Part shown: positions 1 through 5,463 of the stretch, in pieces
Layout: each line of letters opens with the position of its first letter
Position numbering within the stretch: the first letter of the stretch is position 1
From: Candidatus Thorarchaeota archaeon
GTDB taxonomy: Archaea > Asgardarchaeota > Thorarchaeia > Thorarchaeales > Thorarchaeaceae
NCBI GenBank assembly: GCA_029856425.1
Contig: JAHQWZ010000084.1
Location: 1-7,726, forward strand
Direction: 5' to 3'
DNA: 7,726 nucleotides
Notes under the pieces: model-generated
What the model saw: the letters and a program-made list of their open reading frames with translations, nothing else
The model's database searches: none
Told to the model about the DNA's origin: nothing
Program-made: the position numbers and the translations under genes

Positions 1-2
1 GT

Positions 3-779
3 ACACGGGTGAACTTCGATGCGGCGAGTCCACTAGCCAGGATTGCATTTGATATTAGTCATTCTTCTTGGCTGACGGATTCAATCTATGGGCAGTTCCG
101 TGAAATGTATTCACTATTAACGGACGCTGGAATCGCAATTGAGGAAATCCGATTCGAGTCAGAGATTACAACTGAGCATCTCAGGCGGTTTGATGCAATC
201 TTCATCTTGGACCCGTGTGCATGGGATTATACCTACGAATATAACGAAATATCGCTTTCAAGCACGTTCACCTACTCCCAAACGGAAAAGGATGCATATC
301 TAGATTACTGGAATTCGGGTGGTAGTATACTCGTGATTGGAATGGGGAACAGAAGTCTCGATTTGATTGCAACAAATGAATTACTAGCCCTTTTCGGTTT
401 CGCCTTGAATTATGATCAGATTCCTCAAATCACAATTGAAGTTGGCGGAATATCTTCTACGCTTTTAGTCACTGACCTCATGAATCATACTGCAACAGCG
501 GGAATAGGGTCCTTTGATTTTGTAGGTTGCTCTGTTAATTATAGTGGAGATGCATTTCCACTAGCGCAGGTCGAGGTGACATTGGTAGGTGAGTTGGATT
601 TAATCTATGAAGAGAACCGCACAGTGATGGCTGCACTAGAGGGTGTGGGAGAAGCGAGAATGATTGTGTCGGGAAGCAACTTCATGTTCGACAATTGGGG
701 AGTGGAGGGATATTATCAATCCGACGAGAACGATCGCTTCATACTCCAGATTGCATATTGGCTCATTGGTGTGCTTTAG
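3..779 (+). CDS. C-terminal part of a secreted or surface protein with a site-1-protease-like GATase-fold domain (partial)
   Basis: The frame is open to the left edge, so the true start lies outside; the GTG at 9 has no visible ribosome site and is probably internal. Counting from that GTG, the visible part has about 256 residues. It reads as an alpha/beta fold: strand RIAFD (11-15), helix FREMYSLL (30-37), strand DAIFILD (62-68), strand GGSILVIG (104-111), NELL (123-126), GCS (173-175) and a final strand with SGSNFMFDN (221-229). As I recall the C-terminal lumenal region of human site-1 protease (MBTPS1), the same landmarks occur there in the same order, including FRDMY, NELL, GCS and GDSN. 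This suggests the end of an S8 subtilisin-like protease whose catalytic domain lies upstream. Four N-x-S/T sequons (NRS, NHT, NYS, NRT) fit an extracellular location. No C-terminal membrane anchor follows. Another surface protein with a DUF4350-like domain is possible. Convergent with the next gene, 5 bases apart. Confidence 0.7.
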   Translation, partial: TRVNFDAASPLARIAFDISHSSWLTDSIYGQFREMYSLLTDAGIAIEEIRFESEITTEHLRRFDAIFILDPCAWDYTYEYNEISLSSTFTYSQTEKDAYLDYWNSGGSILVIGMGNRSLDLIATNELLALFGFALNYDQIPQITIEVGGISSTLLVTDLMNHTATAGIGSFDFVGCSVNYSGDAFPLAQVEVTLVGELDLIYEENRTVMAALEGVGEARMIVSGSNFMFDNWGVEGYYQSDENDRFILQIAYWLIGVL

Positions 780-784
780 TACAA

Positions 785-1282
785 CTAAAGCAACGGTGCT
801 ATGCTGTCGCATGCAGTCTTTGCTGCATAAACGAGTAAGCCAGTCTTCATGCTCTTTGCAGCAGCCAAAACCAGAATTGCCTTCTCACCTGCACTCTTCA
901 TAATCATGAGTCCTTTCTGATTTGTGAGGAGAACTTCCTCCAAGATTCCTTGCTCCATTCGTTCAGCCGCCAGATCCGCGACACCCAAGATTGATGCAGC
1001 CATAGCAGCGATTTCAGCCTCTTCTAAACCCTGCGGAACTGCGGAGGCTATTGGAAGTCCTTCTTTTGAAAGCAGCATCCATGCTTTTACCCCAGTAGCA
1101 AGTGAAGTTGCCTCTTCCATGATTTGCCGAAGCTTCCCCTGTAGCTCTTCAAATGCTGGGTCAAACATGAAGGCCTCGCTCCACATATAGGTACTAGCGG
1201 GACTGAAGAGGATATGCGCATTAATAAAGTTTGATAACATATCTTGGTCGGTCAAATCAAACCGCCATTGTAAATAGTTCAC
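785..1282 (-). CDS. Roadblock/LC7 domain protein with an N-terminal helical extension
   Basis: From the GTG at 1282 the protein has 165 residues. Residues 1-44 are mainly helical and aromatic-rich (NYLQWRF, STYMWSEAFMF) and match nothing I know. Residues about 45-163 read as one roadblock/LC7 domain: helix FEELQGKLRQIMEEA, strand WMLLSKEGLPIAS, a long alanine-rich helix (EAEIAAMAASILGVADLAAER), three strands (EEVLLTNQKGLMIMKS, AILVLAAA) and a last helix. Roadblock proteins dimerise and act as platforms or GAPs for small Ras-like GTPases (MglB, LAMTOR); no GTPase is visible here, so the partner is inferred. Start choice: the frame stays open to an ATG at 1342, giving 185 residues, but that ATG sits in a TATA-like element and overlaps the divergent gene. 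The GTG follows GGGAGG at 5 bases. A TTG at 1300 is a third option. The sequence between 1283 and 1342 looks protein-like, so the start is uncertain. Confidence 0.85.
   Translation of the reverse strand: MNYLQWRFDLTDQDMLSNFINAHILFSPASTYMWSEAFMFDPAFEELQGKLRQIMEEATSLATGVKAWMLLSKEGLPIASAVPQGLEEAEIAAMAASILGVADLAAERMEQGILEEVLLTNQKGLMIMKSAGEKAILVLAAAKSMKTGLLVYAAKTACDSIAPLL
1269..1276 (+). promoter_or_regulatory. Possible TATA-like box for the DUF99 gene
   Basis: TGTAAATA lies about 55 bases upstream of ATG 1328. It would place transcription start near 1298, leaving a leader of about 30 bases that includes AGGTG. It falls in the first codons of the divergent roadblock gene if that gene starts at 1282. 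Weak evidence. Confidence 0.25.
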
Positions 1283-1287
1283 GAATT

Positions 1288-1293
1288 CCTCCC
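1288..1293 (-). promoter_or_regulatory. Shine-Dalgarno site GGGAGG favouring the GTG start of the roadblock gene
   Basis: Read on the minus strand, GGGAGG is followed by AATTC and then GTG at 1282, a 5-base spacing. It is one of the two strongest anti-SD matches in the window. It supports a start 20 codons inside the longest open frame, although it could also be chance within a Trp-Glu-Glu coding stretch. Confidence 0.5.
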
Positions 1294-1316
1294 AAGGCAA
1301 TTCCTGCCTACTTGCT

Positions 1317-1321
1317 AGGTG
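1317..1321 (+). promoter_or_regulatory. Shine-Dalgarno site AGGTG of the DUF99 gene
   Basis: AGGTG lies 6 bases before ATG 1328. The GTG at 1319, which gives the longest frame, is part of this site and so is unlikely to be the start. The HD-domain gene has the same sequence at the same spacing. Confidence 0.55.
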
Positions 1322-1327
1322 AACGAG

Positions 1328-1942
1328 ATGTTTGATATACATGAACTCGACTCAGATATCGCCCACAAGAAATCCAGCTCATGGAAGAAGGGTGTAAGGG
1401 TCCTGGGGGTTTCCGAGAGTTTCCAACGAGAGGATGTGAGAAGCATTGCAGTTGGTGTTGTAATGAGGGGTGACATGCGCATAGATGGAATTGGGTTTTG
1501 CGAACCAAAGGTTGGGGGCACAGATGCAACAGACCTGCTGATTGACATGTATTCACGACTAGGAAGAGAAGACATCAGGGGATGGATATTAGGTGGCTGT
1601 ATCATTTCTTGGTTCAATGTTATTGACTCAATTCGGTTGAACGAATCCACAAATGTGCCTGTTGTTTGTCTGTCTTATCGTCCATCAGAAGGCATTGAGA
1701 AGTTCTTCCGCGAGTATTTCCCAGACGATTGGAAGGATCGAGTTGAACTGATGGACAAGGGCGGTCAGAGAGAAGAGGTTTCTCTGAAAACTGGTCATTC
1801 CGTCTTCCTAACTACGTCAGGAATCACGATTGATCAAGCGAAGCAGCTTGTAGACCAATTCACATTGGATGGGCGAATTCCAGAGCCCATTCGCATAGCA
1901 AGAATAATTGCAGCAGCGCGCAGACGTGATCAGCAAATCTGA
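1328..1942 (+). CDS. DUF99 / UPF0215 family protein (endonuclease V-like superfamily), with acidic motif residues substituted
   Basis: The 204-residue length is typical of DUF99, an archaeal family related to endonuclease V with an RNase H-like fold. Recognisable family segments are RVLGVSESF (24-32), a strand pair ending in GTDATDLLIDM (64-74), ILGGCIISWFNVID (87-100), PVVCLSYRP (111-119) and the C-terminal PEPIRIARIIAAARR (185-199). Recalled family forms are LGIDDGPF for the first motif and LDGITF for the third, where Asp residues align with the metal site of endonuclease V. Here the first reads GVSES and the third LGG, so both expected Asp positions are changed. The protein may be catalytically inactive or may bind nucleic acid without cutting; that is inference. 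ATG 1328 is preferred because AGGTG precedes it by 6 bases. It ends 1 base from the convergent HD gene. Confidence 0.85.
   Translation: MFDIHELDSDIAHKKSSSWKKGVRVLGVSESFQREDVRSIAVGVVMRGDMRIDGIGFCEPKVGGTDATDLLIDMYSRLGREDIRGWILGGCIISWFNVIDSIRLNESTNVPVVCLSYRPSEGIEKFFREYFPDDWKDRVELMDKGGQREEVSLKTGHSVFLTTSGITIDQAKQLVDQFTLDGRIPEPIRIARIIAAARRRDQQI
1334..1341 (-). promoter_or_regulatory. TATA-like box for the roadblock gene
   Basis: The minus strand reads TGTATATC. With the usual archaeal offset of about 26 bases, transcription would begin near 1310, giving a leader of about 28 bases that contains the GGGAGG site before GTG 1282. The element lies within the first codons of the divergent DUF99 gene. 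Inferred from position and composition only. Confidence 0.35.
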
Positions 1943-1943
1943 G

Positions 1944-2555
1944 CTATGATTCATCTTTGATATTCTCTTCATGCTGTTTCAGGAGCGCATTGTAGATATC
2001 GAGAGCAATTGCCAGTTCCAACTCCTCAAGACGATGCTTACTTGATTTGAAGAAGTCAACGAGAATTCTTGGTGATACACCAGACTTCTCTAAGGCAATC
2101 GCATGTAAGAGCATGTCAAGAATGTCTGCAGAAACAACAACCCGTGCTTCAATACTTGATTGCTTCTGCAAATCATCCCATAAACACAGTAGTATTTCTC
2201 CCGCGGCGCCCAAAGAACTCAGCAAATCTACCATAACTCTGTTTTCAGCATCTAATTTGGCTTCTAGTAACGTTTTCCTGTTGGGCGCATCTCGATCAAT
2301 CGCTATGTCCGATATCTGGGACTCAGCGAGGTCATGTATGATAGCCATAGTCAGAATCTTTGCCAAATCTATCTCTTGTCCATGCCATTCAAGCTGTTTA
2401 GCCATAAGCAGTGAAATGAACGCCGCTCCGAATGAATGCTCGGCGACAGACTCAATTAGGCTTTTATCAACTCCAGCTAGAATCCAGCCTGTCCTATCGA
2501 GATTTTTTAGAACTTCTGCTTCCATTGCCAGTTCAATAATCTCTTCTGGTTTCAT
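1944..2555 (-). CDS. HD-domain phosphohydrolase of the HDDC2/YfbR type, probable 5'-deoxynucleotidase
   Basis: The 203-residue protein shows the hallmarks of the HDDC2/YfbR family, which removes phosphate from deoxyribonucleoside monophosphates using a divalent metal. From ATG 2555 these are LKNLDRTGW (16-24), ESVAEHS with metal ligand His40 (35-41), the HD pair His74-Asp75 in IIHDLAE (72-78), SDI (82-84) where relatives have GDI, and the late metal-ligand Asp144 in ADILDM. The segment LWDDLQKQSSIEAR (125-138) closely resembles the LWEEYETQSSAEAK of human HDDC2 as I recall it. No membrane segment is present. The frame opens at GTG 2564, but that codon is inside the AGGTG ribosome site, so ATG 2555 is chosen. 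It lies 65 bases downstream of the BMP-type gene with no convincing promoter between, so cotranscription is likely. The nucleotide specificity cannot be read from the sequence. Confidence 0.88.
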   Translation of the reverse strand: MKPEEIIELAMEAEVLKNLDRTGWILAGVDKSLIESVAEHSFGAAFISLLMAKQLEWHGQEIDLAKILTMAIIHDLAESQISDIAIDRDAPNRKTLLEAKLDAENRVMVDLLSSLGAAGEILLCLWDDLQKQSSIEARVVVSADILDMLLHAIALEKSGVSPRILVDFFKSSKHRLEELELAIALDIYNALLKQHEENIKDES

Positions 2556-2561
2556 ATTAAA

Positions 2562-2566
2562 CACCT
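2562..2566 (-). promoter_or_regulatory. Shine-Dalgarno site AGGTG of the HD-domain gene
   Basis: On the minus strand AGGTG is followed by 6 bases and then ATG 2555. It rules against the upstream GTG at 2564, which overlaps it. Confidence 0.55.
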
Positions 2567-2620
2567 AGCCCCTGAAACGAAAGAGGTCAAGAGGCGTAGA
2601 CCCCTAAAGTCAGCATTTCA

Positions 2621-3706
2621 TTATGAATCGTTTACCGCTATAGTTCCATTGATTATAGCCTGCGCATATTCCCAAGCAGTGCTGATGTACGCGGCATCAA
2701 CATTCGTTCTGCTGAAAGCAAAGTCTGTAATGTTTACGCCACCGTTTGCCAGGTTGAAGTCTTCTAATTCCCCTCCTGGGTACCTATCCCATAACGTTGC
2801 ATTCAGTATGTGAGTAAATGCTAAATCAGATCGTGCGACAACACTTGTAATCATCCAACTGGGTCCAGATCTAACATATGGGTTCGGATTCCCTATGTAG
2901 TCCTGATTCATCTCAGCACCTATTGCCAAGGGTAATCTGTCCAGGCCTAGCGTGCTAAAAGTTTCGTTAGCTGATAGCATCCCTTCTCTTACACCCCAAA
3001 TGCTTGCTCGAACAGGAGCGAACACAATGGAGCAAAACTCGGTAGTGAAGAGCGTGTGTGTCATAACTGAGGCTGTATTAGTGTCATTGTAACTGCCAAC
3101 ATATCTTGGTTCAAGAACTTCCACATTCAAGCCAAAAGCCAGAATTGCAGTATCAACTCCTTGTTCAAAGCCAGCAATCATACGAATAACATCATAATCA
3201 GTTGAAACTGAACCAAGTATCCCGATAGTCCCGTTATACTCATCTTCATCAGCAACCAATGCTGCAATGATCCCTGCCAGAAAGGCTGCTTCATGGATTT
3301 CAAATGTAGCTGAAGCGACATTATCCAAATCGACAAATCCACCTATCAAAGCAAACTTCTGATTCTGATAGATAGCTGCAACTTGCTGAAGCTCGTCCTC
3401 AAGTTCATTGCCAACGATGATAATCAGTAGATAGTTGCCAGAACTAGCCAGACTCTCCATGAGCGTTTGCGCTTCTGCTTCTGTTGCTGGAGAATCTGGT
3501 ATGTAATATTGGACGGCTACCTCTTCGGTCATTGCTTCCCTGACTTGGTCCGCCCTGCTCGAGTCATCAAATCCCGGGTTCATTACGACCACTGCAACAC
3601 GTGAAGGTTCAAACTGATTGGTCAAGAACAAAATGCCTCCAACTGACCCAAAAACAATGACCACGATCACTACTGATGCAAGTATGCCTGACCTAGAGCT
3701 GCTCAA
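2621..3706 (-). CDS. Membrane-anchored BMP/PnrA-family substrate-binding protein
   Basis: From TTG 3706 the protein has 361 residues: a short polar start (SSSRS), one hydrophobic segment (about 7-28) and then a type I periplasmic-binding fold. BMP-family signs, in order, are RVAVVVMNPGFDD (36-48), LIIIVGNEL (94-102), KFALIGGFVDLDNVASATF (117-135), EAAFLAGIIAAL (139-150), GTIGILG (159-165), AGFEQGV (178-184) and VEVLEPRYVGSYND (195-208). Characterised relatives such as PnrA bind purine nucleosides for ABC uptake, and Med-type relatives are sensors. No Cys follows the hydrophobic stretch, so this is an uncleaved anchor or a plain signal peptide, not a bacterial-type lipoprotein. Six N-x-S/T sequons fit an exported glycoprotein. 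No permease or ATPase gene is in the window. The open frame runs to 3934, but that part would overlap the divergent roadblock gene and lacks BMP character. Strong GGAGGT fixes the TTG start. The HD nucleotidase gene follows on the same strand. Confidence 0.87.
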   Translation of the reverse strand: MSSSRSGILASVVIVVIVFGSVGGILFLTNQFEPSRVAVVVMNPGFDDSSRADQVREAMTEEVAVQYYIPDSPATEAEAQTLMESLASSGNYLLIIIVGNELEDELQQVAAIYQNQKFALIGGFVDLDNVASATFEIHEAAFLAGIIAALVADEDEYNGTIGILGSVSTDYDVIRMIAGFEQGVDTAILAFGLNVEVLEPRYVGSYNDTNTASVMTHTLFTTEFCSIVFAPVRASIWGVREGMLSANETFSTLGLDRLPLAIGAEMNQDYIGNPNPYVRSGPSWMITSVVARSDLAFTHILNATLWDRYPGGELEDFNLANGGVNITDFAFSRTNVDAAYISTAWEYAQAIINGTIAVNDS

Positions 3707-3712
3707 AATTTT

Positions 3713-3718
3713 ACCTCC
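3713..3718 (-). promoter_or_regulatory. Shine-Dalgarno site GGAGGT that sets the TTG start of the BMP-family gene
   Basis: GGAGGT is followed by AAAATT (6 bases) and then TTG 3706 on the minus strand. The resulting N-terminus is a few polar residues directly before the hydrophobic anchor, as expected for an exported protein. This is the best-supported start in the window apart from GlmS. Confidence 0.75.
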
Positions 3719-3751
3719 ATGGTCGCTGTCCTCGGATGCCTGGGCGCGCCG

Positions 3752-3758
3752 ATTTAAA
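3752..3758 (-). promoter_or_regulatory. TATA-like box for the BMP-family gene
   Basis: The minus strand reads TTTAAAT within GGTTTAAATC, in otherwise GC-rich surroundings. Transcription would start near 3728, leaving a leader of about 22 bases with GGAGGT. The stronger AT element at 3820-3828 also reads as a TATA box on this strand, but would give a leader of about 90 bases. Confidence 0.4.
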
Positions 3759-3819
3759 CCTATTGGCAAGAGTAGTCTCCCAGAGGCACCAGAAGAACAA
3801 GACACTCGTAGAGCATGAG

Positions 3820-3828
3820 TTATAAATA
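3820..3828 (+). promoter_or_regulatory. TATA box for the double-roadblock gene
   Basis: TTATAAATA is the best TATA-box match in the window. Its centre is about 40 bases before ATG 3864, predicting a start of transcription near 3850 and a short leader of about 14 bases with no good Shine-Dalgarno site. It lies in the longest gene-free stretch (3707-3863), where I found no small gene or structured RNA. Confidence 0.55.
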
Positions 3829-3863
3829 TCCGGAGTGCTAGACCTTGAGCAGAGATTCGCGAG

Positions 3864-4589
3864 ATGACGATAATGGCCCAGAAGACGCTAGCTGAGGTGG
3901 CCTCACTTCTTGAGCAAACACTAGAAATCCACAAGTCCGTGACCTATGTAGTTCTTTCTACCAAGGAGGGTGTAGTTGTCGCGTCAGTTTGCAGAGAAGA
4001 CGAGATGGACACGAGAATCATCTCCACCGTTGCTGCCGCACTTGTCTGGGCTGGTGCTACCGCGTTGGATTCTATAGGTTCGTCCAGTCCTGCATACCTT
4101 ATTCATTCAACATCTATTGAGCGAATCATCACTATTCTTCAGCCTAACTACTTGTTGGTAGTGATTATTTCCAAGGCTAATGATGCAGGTTTAGATCTAT
4201 ACAAAATACTGCCCTCACTACAATCACTGGCAACAAGAATGGAGCTTGTAATGGGCTCAACCAGCACGTTTGGAAAACAAACAACATTGGGGCGGATAGT
4301 GGAGGAGCTCCCTGAAATAATGCAGGCAATGCTGCTCACCGAAGAAGGACTTCCATTAGGTTCAGTCGGCTTTGAGAACACCATTGAGCTTGCAGGTCTT
4401 GCTAGTTCAATTTTCTCAAACGGATTAACATTCTCTCCACAGACGGAGTACATATCATTTGCCGCTGGAACAACTGAGCTTATGGTCGTTCGAGTAGATG
4501 AGAACCGCCTCCTGCTTGTAGCATGTCGTGACCAGAATCCTGCTGAGTTGGCTCGCAAAGTGAGGAACATAGTAAACGGGCTGCCCTAG
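3864..4589 (+). CDS. Double roadblock/LC7 domain protein
   Basis: The 241-residue soluble protein contains two roadblock/LC7 domains in tandem. Domain 1 (about 8-126): helix LAEVASLLEQTL, strand pair YVVLSTKEGVVVASV (28-42), helix TRIISTVAAALVWAGATAL (50-68), three strands (AYLIHS, RIITILQ, LLVVIIS) and a closing helix (108-126). Domain 2 (about 142-240): helix LGRIVEELPEI, strands MQAMLLTEEGLPLGSV (153-168), helix ELAGLASSIF, strands EYISFAAG, ELMVVRV, RLLLVAC and helix PAELARKVRNIV. Roadblock domains normally pair, so this chain may form an internal pseudo-dimer or join two different surfaces, as in the LAMTOR/Ragulator platform; that is inference. The domains differ in sequence, so this is not a recent duplication. 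Its partner is probably a small Ras-like GTPase outside the window. ATG 3864 is used; ATG 3873 is also possible and neither has a strong ribosome site. Its TAG overlaps that of the convergent regulator gene. Confidence 0.88.
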   Translation: MTIMAQKTLAEVASLLEQTLEIHKSVTYVVLSTKEGVVVASVCREDEMDTRIISTVAAALVWAGATALDSIGSSSPAYLIHSTSIERIITILQPNYLLVVIISKANDAGLDLYKILPSLQSLATRMELVMGSTSTFGKQTTLGRIVEELPEIMQAMLLTEEGLPLGSVGFENTIELAGLASSIFSNGLTFSPQTEYISFAAGTTELMVVRVDENRLLLVACRDQNPAELARKVRNIVNGLP

Positions 4590-5386
4590 AGCTTTGCCCT
4601 GGCCTTCTCAGTCGGAATTTCCGCCTCTGTTAGTTCTTCATCATCAAAGAACTGGAAGTCCCATTCTCTAAGATTAATGGTGATGAAACAATCCTTGCCC
4701 CTCTCTGGGCAGTCTATTCGAATCGTCACATGATCTTCTGTTGACTCTCGGATTTCGGGATTCATGCATCCATCCTCAAGCTTCTCCAAGAGGAACATAA
4801 CAAAGGCCTCGGAGATAGTATTCAAGCTGCCCGTCATCAGTGCTTGACCCAGCTCATCAAGAAAATGCTTCTTCTTTCTGCCTTCCTTCTCCACTCGGCA
4901 AAGACCGACCTCCTCCATTCTTGATACGTGCCATCTCACAGTATCATGATGGACACTGAGGTTTTCCGCCATCTGCTCCTGATAGCAGCCTGGATTGTTG
5001 ACAATAAATGCGAAAATCTTCTGAGCGGTCTCACTCCGCATTGTCAAGTATGCCATTTCGGCCTCTCTGGACCTGAGCATCTTTGGATAGTAGAGACGCT
5101 TACCTGCAAACTTGATTGACTTGACAAGGCCCTCTCGTTCGAGAATTCTGAGATGCCATGTCAATGTGCCCAGAGGAGATTCAAGCATCTCGACTAACTC
5201 AAGCAAATATGTGCCCGGATTTTCACAAAGCACCTGGTATAGGTCTCTCCGGAACGGATGAAGTAGCAATGCCATGCGTTTCTGCCGTCCCATCTTAAAA
5301 TCCTCTCGTCCTGCTCCCTCAGAATCATGAATGAAGGGTGATAAAAGGGCTTCGACAGCACCTCTCATTACCATCTTTTCGTACAT
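4586..5386 (-). CDS. Transcriptional regulator with two tandem winged helix-turn-helix domains
   Basis: From ATG 5386 the protein has 266 residues. The first winged helix is about 42-105 (HPFRRDLYQVLCENPG, recognition helix near TLTWHLRILEREGLV at 74-88, wing ending in KRLYYPK). The second is about 117-176 (SETAQKIFAFIVNNPG, recognition helix HDTVRWHVSRMEEVGL at 147-162, wing GRKKKHFL). Tandem ArsR/MarR-like winged helices of this kind are common archaeal regulators; the target cannot be read, though divergent glmS shares its upstream region. The C-terminal part (about 180-250) is a small helix-plus-strand region with Cys226 and Cys233 in DCPERGKDC and an acidic end. It might sense a ligand or metal, which is speculative. 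The start is uncertain: ATG 5293 (giving 235 residues) has GAGAGGA 7 bases upstream and a TATA-like CTTTTATC at 5340-5347, whereas ATG 5386 has no ribosome site and would suit a leaderless message. Confidence 0.85.
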   Translation of the reverse strand: MYEKMVMRGAVEALLSPFIHDSEGAGREDFKMGRQKRMALLLHPFRRDLYQVLCENPGTYLLELVEMLESPLGTLTWHLRILEREGLVKSIKFAGKRLYYPKMLRSREAEMAYLTMRSETAQKIFAFIVNNPGCYQEQMAENLSVHHDTVRWHVSRMEEVGLCRVEKEGRKKKHFLDELGQALMTGSLNTISEAFVMFLLEKLEDGCMNPEIRESTEDHVTIRIDCPERGKDCFITINLREWDFQFFDDEELTEAEIPTEKARAKL

Positions 5387-5406
5387 ATATCCAACATGCA
5401 GAATCC

Positions 5407-5414
5407 TTAATTAA
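5407..5414. promoter_or_regulatory. Palindromic TTAATTAA, possible shared TATA element for glmS and the divergent regulator
   Basis: The eight bases are a perfect palindrome in the 77-base divergent gap. On the plus strand it predicts transcription start near 5437, leaving a leader of about 27 bases with GTGAGGG before the glmS TTG. On the minus strand it predicts a start near 5385, which coincides with ATG 5386 and would make a leaderless message. The double fit is suggestive but rests on spacing alone. Confidence 0.4.
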
Positions 5415-5450
5415 CTCGGCATCAGGTGGGCCACTATCTGTGTGATATAA

Positions 5451-5457
5451 GTGAGGG
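5451..5457 (+). promoter_or_regulatory. Shine-Dalgarno site (GTGAGGG) for the TTG start of glmS
   Basis: GTGAGGG ends 6 bases before TTG 5464. An in-frame TGA at 5452-5454 excludes any earlier start, and the next codon must be the catalytic Cys, so this site serves the TTG. Confidence 0.6.
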
Positions 5458-5463
5458 TCTACT

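Noticed and set aside
924..1190. Plus-strand open frame of 88 codons
   Set aside because: Antisense to the roadblock domain gene; Ser/Ala-rich composition typical of a shadow frame.
2047..2568. Open frame of 173 codons on the plus strand
   Set aside because: It is antisense to the HD-domain gene, whose motifs are clear; its translation is Ser/Ala/Ile-rich without family features.
3707..3934. N-terminal extension of the BMP-family open frame to ATG 3934 (437 residues)
   Set aside because: It overlaps the divergent double-roadblock gene by 71 bases, covers the TATA box, and its residues precede a perfect ribosome site and signal-anchor start at TTG 3706.
4148..4570. Open frame of 140 codons on the minus strand
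   Set aside because: Antisense to the double-roadblock gene, whose two domains account for this stretch.
5446..5450. TATAA just before glmS as its TATA box
   Set aside because: It is only 14 bases from the TTG start, so transcription would begin inside the coding sequence.
5387..5463. glmS ribozyme or riboswitch upstream of glmS
   Set aside because: The gap is only 77 bases and shows no ribozyme-like stems; this regulator is known from Gram-positive bacteria.
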